A stretch of DNA of 64,000 nt from NCBI GenBank assembly GCA_950295325.1, contig OX485809.1, forward strand, positions 15,316,001 to 15,380,000, written 5' to 3'. Source of the DNA: Polytrichum commune (lineage: Eukaryota > Streptophyta > Polytrichopsida > Polytrichales > Polytrichaceae). A program made the position numbers and the translations under genes. The notes beneath the pieces are model-generated. The model saw only the letters and a program-made list of their open reading frames with translations, did no database searches and was not told where the DNA came from. Shown one piece after another: positions 54,401 to 64,000 of this stretch. Within the stretch, counting starts at the first letter, position 1; each line of letters opens with the position of its first letter.

Positions 54401-56414
54401 GCATACCTATATAAAAACTGCCCCAAAAAGAATCCTAAAACAGGATACTCTGTTCTAGGATACCTGTTAAAAGGCAACAGCTTCTTGAACAGTTACAGAT
54501 GATCACTCCAAGCAGTAAGGCATACCTGAGTATATGAATTTGTTGAAGTTGAACCCGTGCTCTCGTAAAAAGTCCAAAGAGGAGGCCTGCAGTTTTACAT
54601 TAATCAGTGAGTGGTAAGAAAATAGCATTCGCCATTTTATGTTTGTTGTGTGTGCTTGAGAGAGACTCTTGATTATCTTAGTACCTGGCAGGTGAAGCGT
54701 ACATCAGTTCCCCCACCAGCGCGGGGAAATATATAGAAGTTGAATGTTTTGGCTTCATAGCATTCTTCTTCTGGGTCCCAGTTGAACGTAGACAATCCAA
54801 ACTGCCAAGGACATCAACTTAAAATCAGAATACAAACAATTCTGCATTACATTGAACATCTGAGGATACTAAACTACCTAGGACATTAATCTCATATCAG
54901 AACACAAACTTTCCTGGATCACACTGAAAATTCAAGAACATTTGCGGATACTAAACTGCCAAAGACATCAATCTCTCATCAGAACACAAAAGTTTCTGCA
55001 TCACATTGAACCTTCAATAACATTTAAGGATATTAGCCTCACATCAGAATACAAGTATTTTTGCGTTACAATGAGCACTCGAGACCTTTTGAGAATACTA
55101 GACTGCCAAGGACATCGATTTCACATCAGAATACAAACATTTCTGCAATCCATAGAAAATTCAAGGACGTTTGAGGATACTAGGATCAAAAGAGGTAGTA
55201 ATTTTAGAATTTTGAGAAAGTGATGAGTGTGTATCCCTATTCTTCACTCGAGACTTGAGTAGATTCCTGACCTTTGTTTAGATATTAAAACATTTGCACG
55301 ACATAGATTCCTTGCAAATTGCATAATAGGATACTAAACAATCATACTTGAATGATGAGAAAATTCTGTGCAGCTGTCCGAACTCTGGCGTACCGCTGCT
55401 CAGGATCATCGAGCACATCTTCTCTTCTGCAAAATTAGCTTTGCCACCTTAATATATACACCTAATCAAACAACCCTCCAATCCCAGTCTCGTGCACTGT
55501 TGCCCCAAATCCTTAAACCCTTGAACACTGGACATGTGTATGTGCGCCTAACCCATTCTTCAAATTTCTAGTGACAAAATTCACCGCAGCATGAATTTTC
55601 TTTTAACCTTGAAAAACACGGAGCCCATCAATGACCTAGAGATGCATAGAATGAAGCTACATGTTGATCACACCCACTGCAAAGAAGCGAAATGGCTACT
55701 CATAAAAATTACAAATCCTAGCCTTGAAAATTGCCGCACTCATAAAAAATCCCGCCCTACCAAAACCATACTTAAACCCAATGCCGCTAACTTCTGAAGA
55801 CGTCTCCGTGAACAAATTGGAGCTAAATTTATGTGCATAAGGAATTTCCTTGCAAACCCAATTTAAGTAACAGATTCTTCGCCAGTAAAATTTGAAAGTT
55901 GAAAACCCATGAACCGAAATCCATAATGACCTAGAGAGCATGGAATGAAGCACCTGTCGACCACGCCCACTGTAAAGAAGCGACATAGTTATTCACAAAA
56001 ATTATAAATCCTAACATTGAAACTTGCCAAAAATTTCAAAATGAGGTCCTTCAAAACTATCCTTAAACCCAATGCCGCTAACTCCTAAAGAGCTCTCCGT
56101 GACAAAATTTGAGCTAAGTATTTGTACAGAAGGAACTTCCTCGCAGCCCCCAATTCTTCACCAGCAATTTTAGTTAAATGAGAAAACATGAGCCCAAAGT
56201 CACCCGAATTCGAGACCGAGGACTTGGACGAAGGAATCGACCGAGAGGATCGGTCTGGCAGAGGAGGTGTTGAAGTTTATTTAACATGAACTCACCGAGG
56301 ATTCGTAAGCGAAAGGCCTGAAAACTCTGCGTCGATTGCGCAGAAGTGGCAGTTGGTGAGTGCTTCCTCAATGCGAGGCAACAGAAATTCGAAATTGGTG
56401 TAAGTGACCTCCAT
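48409..56414 (-). CDS. PARN: poly(A)-specific ribonuclease PARN
   Basis: PARN is a DEDD-family 3'-5' exoribonuclease that removes poly(A) from RNAs. The plant homologue AHG2 influences abscisic acid responses and mitochondrial mRNA. Ten exons join in phase: 56414-56296, 55426-55348, 54801-54685, 54586-54526, 53988-53696, 53110-52856, 51763-51445, 50005-49888, 49777-49675 and 48753-48409, giving 602 aa. The first acidic pair is D28 and E30 in AIDAEFSGLS. D319 is in LYDTKYLAGFFPN, and H451 and D456 are in YHEAGFDAYMTG. An R3H-like region lies at about 150-220, NKPVVGHNMLMDLAYIYQQF at about 270-290, and an RRM-like C-terminal region at about 500-600. Introns 1 and 2 carry tandem repeats. Intron 5 (53695-53111) contains the half MITE of family D. 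Family A MITEs lie in the introns at 52855-51764 and 51444-50006. Confidence 0.96.
51037..51375 (-). mobile_element. MITE family A, copy 5
   Basis: It is on the minus strand inside the PARN intron 51444-50006. Reverse-complement landmarks are ACTTCTCCTAGGATATGAAA, GAGCTCATATGTATATCTTA and GAATGGTTATCATCTTTTGA. Confidence 0.75.
52245..52372. repeat. repeat family G, copy 2
   Basis: It matches 14790-14928 (see there), with GTGTGGCCCACAGTATTTAC at its right. It lies in the PARN intron between the exons at 53110-52856 and 51763-51445. Confidence 0.55.
52437..52815 (+). mobile_element. MITE family A, copy 6
   Basis: This is the best-preserved copy: TAAGGTAGATGTGCC on the left, GGCATGTCTACCTTA on the right, 379 bp. 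It ends only 40 bases from the donor of PARN exon 6 (52856), deep in that intron's 5' part. Confidence 0.85.
53430..53576. mobile_element. MITE family D, half copy
   Basis: It matches the right half of the foldback at 22454-22748 (GTGTGGCCCACACTAG, GGGTGGCAACTAGA, TTGGTGCTACATGACAAGTC, TTAATGCCACG). The left half is missing. It lies in a PARN intron. Confidence 0.75.
54800..55190. repeat. intronic tandem repeat, about 88-bp unit, spanning a 3' splice site motif
   Basis: It has about four and a half units with ACTGCCAAGGACATCAATCT, CACATCAGAATACAAACATT, TCTGCATCACATTGAA and TTTGAGGATACTAA. The first unit begins at the 3' splice site of PARN exon 3, where the minus strand reads CCTTGGCAG|TTTGG. 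Two further well-kept units repeat (C/T)TTGGCAG on the minus strand, so decoy acceptors lie upstream of the real one. Confidence 0.85.
55628..56165. repeat. direct duplication of about 295 bp in PARN intron 1
   Basis: Two units (about 55628-55870 and 55925-56165) share AATGACCTAGAGA, CCCACTG(C/T)AAAGAAGCGA, AAACCCAATGCCGCTAACT, TCTCCGTGA and TTCACCAG / TTCGCCAG. They lie in the first PARN intron next to exon 1. Confidence 0.85.
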
Positions 56415-57034
56415 TGCCACCCAAAATTGATCTCAAGTTTGAAGAATCGACTCCCAGACGAATCGAAGGTGGCAACAAACACACCTCACTTGCCACCACA
56501 ACACCCAAGAAGCTCTTCGTTCATCCAAGGCCCAGGAGTACACCTACTCTAGTCATCCATGCTGAATGAAATTCATCCTTGGCTCCCAGTCGACATCGAG
56601 TGTGAATTGACTTGGCTTCGTCCTAGAGTAGGTACATCATTCATTCTTTAATGGAGCTTTTGTTCAATAAATTGATGTCTAAAAGCCACATAAAAACGAC
56701 ATAAAGCCACCATGGAAAAAAGGTCATCTTCCATAGTCCGACTTCATGATCCATGGTGTAAACCGGTCCTAACATTGCTCAGATTGGCTTGTGGGGCTAG
56801 GAGTGATTCTTGAATCTTGCGCTACGATTATGCATATCATATTGAATTTGGACCATCTATAAGAAGTATACACAACCTGGGTCATTCTATGGAAAGTGAA
56901 CACATCTCATCTACTGAGCAATGGCACACACTTGTGCACCTTTTAAATCATGTAAAACAATAATGGTCCCCTATTTTCAATCATTGGAATTTGAGCGATT
57001 TTGGCTATGGCCCGTATGGTGGAATGTTTAACTC
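56415..57034 (-). promoter_or_regulatory. PARN 5' UTR and promoter region
   Basis: The region upstream of the PARN ATG. No clear TATA box was recognised and no other gene was seen. Confidence 0.35.
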
Positions 57035-57410
57035 TTAAGGTAGATGGGTCTTAAATGGTTATTTTTACAATTCGCCCACTTCTTGTAGGATATGAAACAC
57101 ACGATTTATTACAAGATGGTAAGCAAATCCAAATTGAGTATGTAGCCAATTTCCTCATAATTCTCGGAGCCCGTATGTATATCTTATTCATTATCATAGT
57201 GAAGACTCTCAATCTCATTAAATGGTCATATAGGACCCCCAATTTTGCTAATTGTTGACCCTAGAAAGGTTAGGATATTTTGAACACATAGTCTAATCTC
57301 TTCTAAATGCACGTCTTTTTGGGGTTCTTTCTTTGAACTACACCTAACTATGTGCCGCTCAAATATAGGTGTTCAAATTAGGCTATGTTGGAATTAGGCA
57401 CATCTACCTT
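57035..57410 (-). mobile_element. MITE family A, copy 7
   Basis: On the plus strand it starts TTAAGGTAGATGGGTC and ends AGGCACATCTACCTTAA, so the inverted ends are good. The interior is the reverse complement of the family (CACTTCTTGTAGGATATGAA, CCCGTATGTATATCTTATTC). Confidence 0.85.
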
Positions 57411-57442
57411 AACCCTTAATCTCCTAAACACTTTAAGAGCGG

Positions 57443-57677
57443 ATAGGGATTCGTGTTGACTACATACACTCATCCATTGCAAAAGTGAAAATGTAGTGAA
57501 TTATTTTGCAATATGTAAGTGATTATTTCTAGATCGTTGACTCCGAAAAATAATATCAAAGAGTTTTATTAGACTAAATTTGGAATGAATCGGCCCTCAA
57601 CCTTGTAGTGGACTTGTTTAACTAGAGCTCCTTCATCCACGATAGATGAATTTATATAGACACCACAAACCCCAAAG
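57443..57677. mobile_element. MITE family B, copy 2
   Basis: The left end GGGATTCGTGTTGACTACAT plus ACACTCATCCATTG is matched inverted at the right (CATCCACGATAGATGAATTT plus ATATAGACACCACAAACCCC). Confidence 0.75.
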
Positions 57678-59539
57678 CCTATTTGAACCTCTCATACATA
57701 CATATGTAATATATACAATGTGGTATGACTTTTGGGGAAATAATGATAGCTTGTTGTCTTGTAAGGTTACACTTCTTGAAAGTTGAAACCCACGCAAAGT
57801 AGCTTTGGAAGAGCTTGATGAGGAATTCATAGCATCCATCCTAAAGATAACATATGCAAGTAGTAGGAAAATTTGTTGTGAGTGTTTAGGGGGTTGAAGG
57901 ATGTTGATCTAAATTAGGTCTACATTTTGTTTTTCAAGTGCAACATTTTATGAACGATTGGGTAACAAGGACATTATGTGAACCCAATTTACATTCATTT
58001 GGTCTCTATGAATGCTAGTGGATACGTGTAAGGTGAATGGCAAATATTTCGGTTCAAGCTCTTGCATGTATCATTTGTAATTAGTTTAGAGTGCAATTGG
58101 TTGAGAAGTGATCACATCCCACTACATCTAATTTACCACCCACTGGAGTATAACCCAAGGTGAATTAGACCTTATACCAAAGAGGGCTCTCTATTTCGAC
58201 AACCGTTAGTTATTTTCCTTTGAGTGTTGCCACATGTCAACCCTACATTGGTTGAGACCCTCTTGAATCTTACATGGAAAACTCTATTCCGGCACTAGTA
58301 AAGATGAAATAGAGCACCCTCTATAGTATTGAAAGAGCACCCCTCCAAGTACAACTGTGATGATAATACGTGTATTGGCCAAACATTCTAGGTGCCGATG
58401 TCACATTTGATTTGCTCCTTCAAGAAGAACAGTGTCATGCAATGACACAATCTATGGTGCATTATTACTAAGCGTTGGACAAGCCCGTAATTTAGTTATA
58501 AAAGAAGAAATAAGAAACAAGCACCTAACATTTATTTGCAACCCAAATTGAAGGTGAGAAGCCAGTGTGAGGGAGAGCGTGCTAAGGTAGAACAACGGAA
58601 TATGATGAATGACCACTATTGGTGCACCAGACTAGGAGTAGAATGATTATTGTGTGAACCCAAAATAACTAATTGTAAAAGTAATGTCCCGAAAAAGAAC
58701 GCAATGATAGGCCGGATAGGTCCGTTTCACATCACTTGTAATCAGTTTTGGGTGTCATTGAGTTACCTATTTCACGTGCTTTTATATGTGGAATGGGACA
58801 TTTTGATGCTCATACTAGGGAACCTGTAATATACAAGTAGAGGGATTCAACTTACTTGCCTCTATGAAAAAATATAACTACTTATTTACAAGGAATAAAA
58901 TTACAAAACAACTTGCATTCCTCATCATCTCCTCTACTCCATCTCTAAAAAATATTGCATGAATTTCAAGCCACTCTTTCTGGCTGAAATTCTCACCGTT
59001 TTCCGTTTTTCTACCATAGTACATCATGTATCTAATACGTGACCAAATGGGTTGGTTTGTGTTCACTACAACATACATACTCCAAATTCTGTAATGATAC
59101 AAGAGGAAGTGGCCTTCATGGACACTTGAATTCATAGAATTCCTAATCATTCTAGAGCCCAAAAATGTTGTGTAGAAAAAAATCCTTTATTTTTATTTTT
59201 CAAAAGGCAAGTACTTAGACTCGCTTATGCCCTCATTTCTCAATTGTAGAATTTGTTCAAATATGGAAAGTTTCGAGCCTCAAATTCCAATGTGCAAAAT
59301 GGTAAAACCTTGGTTTGGGGTTGTTTTTGGCTTTCACAACTTTTAGGGCTCGAGGGGAAGCAAACCACAACAAGGGAAGCACGTCCATGACTATAGTATA
59401 GTATTTCATAGGCACATGGCTCAATTGTGCACTTGTGATTGCACAAGTGAAAAGAAGAAATTATCCTAAAGAAGGTCGATGTTCTCTTATATATGTGACA
59501 TATGCACACAACCGTCTTCTATTTTTTGATCATCATAAG
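57678..59539. other. intergenic, nothing recognised
   Basis: It is AT-rich with short frames only. No shared repeat was detected by eye. Confidence 0.4.
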
Positions 59540-59782
59540 TATTCATTAGTGTATGAAAACTTGTCCATTATAACCATCCGTTGCGCCTTGATTATTGCAA
59601 TTCGTGGCAAGAAAATGTACATATAAATCATCTTGGTTGTCAACCGTAGGTTTTTGGTTGCAATTTTGAATAATGGGTAACCAAAACACCCTGGTTGACA
59701 ACCCAACTTATTTGTTTATGTAATTTTTCATCATGAGTTGCAACATATAAGGTTTCTTCTGGTGATTGCGGTGACTATCCTA
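59540..59782. mobile_element. family F element, copy 2
   Basis: It matches 39641-39868: GAAAACTTGTCCATTATAAC, GGTTGTCAACCGTAGGTTTT, CATGAGTTGCAACATATAAG and TTTCTTCTGGTGATTG. The CACTA-like terminal bases are degraded here. Confidence 0.6.
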
Positions 59783-59899
59783 CTTGAGAGTCATTTTCCT
59801 ACTATCTCTACATATAACTACTTACACGTTGGTTCAAGTTCACATGCAAGTGGTGCTTCCTTATTGTGAGTCACATAGTTAAGTGAGCCAACAACCAAT

Positions 59900-60157
59900 A
59901 AGAGATTGTCTTTTATCCGCTTGGACATTGATCAAAAGGTCTTCTTTGTGGTCCACCAAAACAAGGCACACATTGTATTGGAGTGTCCCTTATATATCCC
60001 CATTAGAGATAAGTTTCCATCACTATTTGAGAATGTAGTATTAAAGAGCCTTAAGTCTTTCGTTCAATTGGACAAGCAAGTTGACATTATCCTCTATCTC
60101 TTAGAGGCTACTGCACTCCATCACTCTAGGGAATTAGCTGGTTTGAAATCATCTTGA
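59900..60157 (+). pseudogene. possible LINE C-terminal fragment (different family)
   Basis: The frame reads KAHIVLECPLYIPIRDKFPS, LFENVVLKSLKSFVQLD and YLLEATALHHSREL. A Hxx(L)xCPxY block followed by R(D/R)K is typical of the zinc-binding tail after reverse transcriptase in some LINEs. Nothing else of the element is visible. Confidence 0.45.
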
Positions 60158-62289
60158 TGTACTTTCAGTCCCATTAGCCTTTTGGTTGCCCGGACTTCAG
60201 TATCAATGTCAATTCATTTCATTTTCCCTTTGTAGAGCCCTACGTACATGTAAGACTAGGTCAAATATATAATCTTTCTTTTCATAATGTAGTGTTGGCC
60301 CCATCGTACATGGTGTGATTGGGATTGACATAGAGTGCCATGCATTTTTTATTTTTTTAAGGGTTAGCTGGCTTCCTTCGACCTTCTTACCGATGGATAG
60401 TGAGAGCTTGTGCTAAGTTATGTGAGTATGGTAAGCAGGCCTTAACTTAAACGGACACTTTTAGCTCTCCACCCACTTCTCTTAGGATATGTGTAGTTTA
60501 GGGTTTTGCTATGGGTTAATACAAAACAACAAACAATCCAAGGTATTAATTCTTAAGGAAGACTCATTTAAGGTCGAGGTGTCCATAGTTGACCAGGTCC
60601 ATTTAACAACTTACTAGCTTCATGTAATACCAACATTGATGAGATCTATATAGTTTAGGCGAACAAAGTTAAAGTTTATGTGGTGGTGGTTGTGATTGAT
60701 TATATTCAAAAGAGTTTTGATAATTGTTGTAGCCAAAGGACTAGCATTGAGATGAGCAGTCATGGTTTAACCTATAGATCGACTATGTGTAACTCTAAAA
60801 TTTACGATTCAAAATTTGGAGCAATTTCCATATCCGTGAATTTTTATAGAAATAATAACCGTATTCTCTTTAGAATATGTTTCCCTTTGCAAGAAATAAG
60901 TCCCCACTATTACTCCCCCAAAACAGATGCAAACTCTCTTATTTTATCGGTTATAGATGCCTCAACCTTAATGTCTATAAGGATTAACGTCACATTGATT
61001 TAAATCATTCTAGAACAACCTTGCGTACTTTTTAAATTTGTAGGTTTACCTACTCAATGACAATCATCACATTGTCTAGCATAAGTAAGACAATCCTAAA
61101 ATTATGTAGGCCATTAATATCATGCTTGCAAGACTTTTATAGCAGTTTCATCTCCTGCAAGTGCCCTCATGTTGGGTCACTTTGACATCCTCTTAGAATC
61201 AAAGGTATTTCATACATCTCTTCAATAACCCGTCCTTGCCTTTCTTATACAAGGTATCACCAAGAATGGAGTGTGGAGTATAGAGCAGCTTTGCATGTCA
61301 ACCGTTTTTTTTGTAGAGAAGTCAATGGGGAATGTATTGGTTTGTAGATAATTGATAATTTCTGCATATTTTGGAGACACAGTCATCCAACGAGAGGGAA
61401 ATGTTGCATACAAGCACAACTCTCACTTATCCATATCAAAAAACATGTCTTCCACGTGTTTATGGTCAATTCATATCTCCTTATATACTAATTTGGGATA
61501 TTTGAAAGTACCTCCACTGTCACAATATCTTAAGAAAGTAACATACATTTTGTTTCAGTTCATTTTTATCCGATGAATGAAAGAGAAGCTTGTCTGCAAA
61601 ATTTTCCTCGTGACCTCTCACTCATCCAAAACAAAGAACACATTCCCAACATATTCGTGCTTAATTCATGTCAAGTGGGTCTTTTAAACTCTTGTCAATG
61701 TCACCACTACAAGCATACGATTCTTGGACAATTTTGCGTCCCTAGGAACTTGACAAACAAGGAATCCTTATTCGACATTTGTTGACGTAAGACGTTACAA
61801 ATCTAGTACTCCTTACAGTGGTAACTTAAGCTTGCATTGTTCTTTTAACAACGCAAGACAACTGCCCAGGACTCATATGCTAATATTATAATCAATCCGA
61901 GAGAGTGATTTTAAAATTGAGGTGGTTCCCGTACAAATGAGAGGTTTGCTCGTATATATAGTATAATTCCCAAAGGCTGTATAGGTTGGATGAGGTTCCT
62001 CGACCAACTTCCGAAATCGTAATCTTGATCAAATCAAATCCCATTTTAGTGGGAACGAGGAAAAGGTGAATTTCGTCCAACTCACTTCACCTTGAGGTCC
62101 AATGGGCGAGCTCCGCCGGTTCAACGGAATAAAGCATTGGCTCTTCGGACTCGGAGTTCACCGCACAAGCCTAGGAAGAAAATTCCTAAAGGTAACTTAT
62201 TAGGCAACAAGTAGGCTTCCCAAGGGCCCTTGGGAACCGGGCCTCCGTAATTGAGTTAGGGATAGCCCACTTGCAATCACACGGAGTGG
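60158..62289. other. intergenic, nothing coding recognised
   Basis: It has a small piece similar to MITE family A near 60430-60500 (CCACCCACTTCTCTTAGGAT). A GC-richer island lies at about 62095-62290 with the palindrome CAAGGGCCCTTG. Confidence 0.4.
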
Positions 62290-62475
62290 AGGGCTAGGAT
62301 TCGTGGTGTCTACGTGAACTCATCCGTTGGGAAGGTGAAAACGTGGTGAACTCTATCATAACTTGTAACTGATTATTTAAACAAGATTTGACTCTGGAAC
62401 TGCAAGCCCTCTCCACTCTGGCTTGGGATTCGTGGTGTCTATGTAAACTCATCCATCATGGATGGAAGGGTTCTA
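62290..62475. mobile_element. MITE family B end sequences, direct pair
   Basis: AGGATTCGTGGTGTCTACGT plus GAACTCATCC (62297) and GGGATTCGTGGTGTCTATGT plus AAACTCATCC (62426) occur in the same direction, not inverted. Either two left ends lie in tandem or one element has been rearranged. Confidence 0.6.
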
Positions 62476-62625
62476 GAGGTTTTGGACTCAAGTTGATTTG
62501 CATGGGTACAAAGTCAACCTATTCACGACGTCTTGCTCATTGAGTGGACCCCCACCCCCATGAATAAGGTGAAATGCAACCATTTACATTATGAAATTAA
62601 CATTGCGATTTAAAAGTGATAATTG

Positions 62626-62659
<34 letters not shown>

Positions 62660-63047
62660 GCAATAACTAAGCATTAGAGACCCTGGAATAGTCTTAGGGA
62701 CTAACTACTGTAAACATAGTATTCGCGAAAACCTCACATTCACTTGTGACGTTTTTATTTTCGTCTAAGGCCGACTCCATTTCTAGTCTTGTGGAATGTA
62801 CTTGAACTTGGGAAAGAAATTAGAGTTGGCAAAAACTTGTGTAGTTGGCAAAAATTGCCTCCAAAGACAAATTCAAGATGGCCTTCCTTGCAATCAAGAA
62901 ACGGACATAATATATGACATTTTTACGTGACATGTTGCATTTTCAGGAATACCATGTTTGTAGTTGGGCCGAATATTTCAATATCAAAATTCGTACAATG
63001 CAAAATGCCATTTAGTGTTTTTTTTTAATCTTTGCAAATGACTAAAT
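62476..63047. other. intergenic with AAT microsatellite
   Basis: The AAT run is at 62626-62659. Nothing else was recognised. Confidence 0.5.
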
Positions 63048-63214
63048 ATTACACTAAATATTGTATTTAGTGTCACTTAAAATTTTAAATTATGCAATTT
63101 TGTAACTATTTATTGTATATTTCATTTTCTGCCAAAAAAATTTACAATATTAAAAATATATAGCACTATATAACTCCAAATAGTAAGTAACACTAAATAT
63201 CATACTCAGTGTAG
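63048..63214. mobile_element. small MITE with ACACTAAATAT ends
   Basis: The left end TTACACTAAATATTGTATTT plus AGTGTCAC is matched inverted at the right (ACACTAAATATCATACTCAG plus TGTAG and the flanking CCAAATAGTAAGTA). The interior is very AT-rich. A new left end of the same family begins at 63971 and runs off the window. Another isolated end is at 40257. Confidence 0.65.
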
Positions 63215-63970
63215 TCTCAATCTGATATCAATCCGAAGCTCCATAGTTCACAAGGAGTTGAAAGCTTATAAAACAAAATTTCTTCCATTTCTTGGACAAT
63301 GGCCTCCGGATTTATCGAGGTTCGAACATTCTTCCAAATGTTGTGTCTTGGATATTGGTCTCCAAGTTTATCAAAATTTGAACATCAAAACATTGATTTC
63401 ACATCTTGAGATCATATCATTTTCTTCTTGTTCTTTAAAAGAAAAGGAAAAAAGACTCACAATTGCCCACTCAAAACACCAACAACTTCCACATTGAATA
63501 AAACAAAATAAAATAAAAAGAACATTGATGTCATTATACATTGGTGTGAATGCGAGCCCGTTTTCCCAACCCTGGTCATGATTTTATCAAGGTTTAGGGT
63601 AGGGTTACTTCCATTATGTCGGAGGGTGAGTTCCTTTTACTATTTTTGTATGATGATGATAATGAGGATGGTGATGATGGTGACGATGATAATTAATAAT
63701 ACGAAGGGAGGGTGGGTCCTCCTATGGCAGGTCTACATGAGCTTGTTTGTTGTCTAGTTTTCTTTTATTTAATATTAGATATGTGAGGTATTTTATGGAT
63801 ATTGAAAACTTAGCATTGAATTTGAAACTCCAATCGGATGCTCTCATAATTTTATGTATTGCCCTGTGGTGGTTCAAGGCCAATAGAAGTGTGAACATGA
63901 TATTCCATATTTTGCTTGATTATTTACAAAACCATCGTGGAAGAAAGGTAACCACAAACCTATGGATGTT
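63215..63970. other. intergenic, nothing recognised
   Basis: It contains a GAT/GGT-rich stretch at about 63650-63690. The short frames 63258-63497 and 63747-63977 have no recognisable domain. Confidence 0.4.
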
Positions 63971-64000
63971 ACACTAAATCTTGTATTCAGTGTCACAAAT

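Overview
The window is nuclear DNA of a green land plant. The genes have many short exons with GT-AG introns, two of the proteins are typical plant forms (a Sec14-like lipid transfer protein and a small LRRNT_2/LRR protein), one protein has a plastid-type N-terminus, and the intergenic DNA is full of plant-type MITEs, SINEs and LINE tails. I cannot name the species. The gene set fits any embryophyte, perhaps an early-diverging one.

Six protein-coding genes can be read, five by joining exons whose phases agree exactly. From left to right they are: the 5' half of a Sec14-like gene (minus, 823-2439, continuing past the left edge or truncated); a complete nine-exon RPN3/PSMD3 proteasome lid subunit gene (minus, 5452-9202, 486 aa); a NOP12/RBM34-type nucleolar two-RRM protein gene (plus, 15852-19833, 436 aa as modelled); an intronless LRR protein (plus, 36792-37619, 275 aa); a three-exon predicted plastid membrane protein of unknown function (minus, 42331-46053, 725 aa); and a ten-exon PARN poly(A)-specific ribonuclease (minus, 48409-56414, 602 aa) with all DEDD-type catalytic residues.

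The most striking feature is repeated copying of gene pieces within the locus. The RPN3 promoter, first exon and first intron occur three times: in the gene, as a decayed tandem copy just upstream (about 9580-10135), and as a well-preserved inverted copy (15571-16210) that abuts the RBM34-like coding region. That coding region has no in-frame ATG of its own before its fourth coding exon as modelled. Joining the copied RPN3 exon 1 to an AG at 16222-16223 restores an open frame, so the gene looks like a chimera driven by a captured proteasome promoter. The last exon and 3' UTR of PARN also occur as an inverted pseudogene copy at about 41325-41770, and the 3' end of the LRR gene is partly repeated at 37980-38285. 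Introns of PARN and of the plastid gene carry tandem repeats.

The rest is mostly transposon-derived. There are three 3' ends of one RNase H-type LINE family and a fragment that may be a second LINE, two copies of a tRNA-derived SINE, a full-length 5S-rRNA-like sequence in an intron, a Stowaway-like MITE, elements with CACTA-like ends, at least five other inverted-repeat families in two to seven copies, and two larger non-autonomous DNA elements (23075-24026 and 25479-26950). The second carries a 46-bp tandem array, a possible captured promoter and a 39-bp piece of the LINE. I found no CRISPR array, tRNA gene, rRNA operon or intact transposase.
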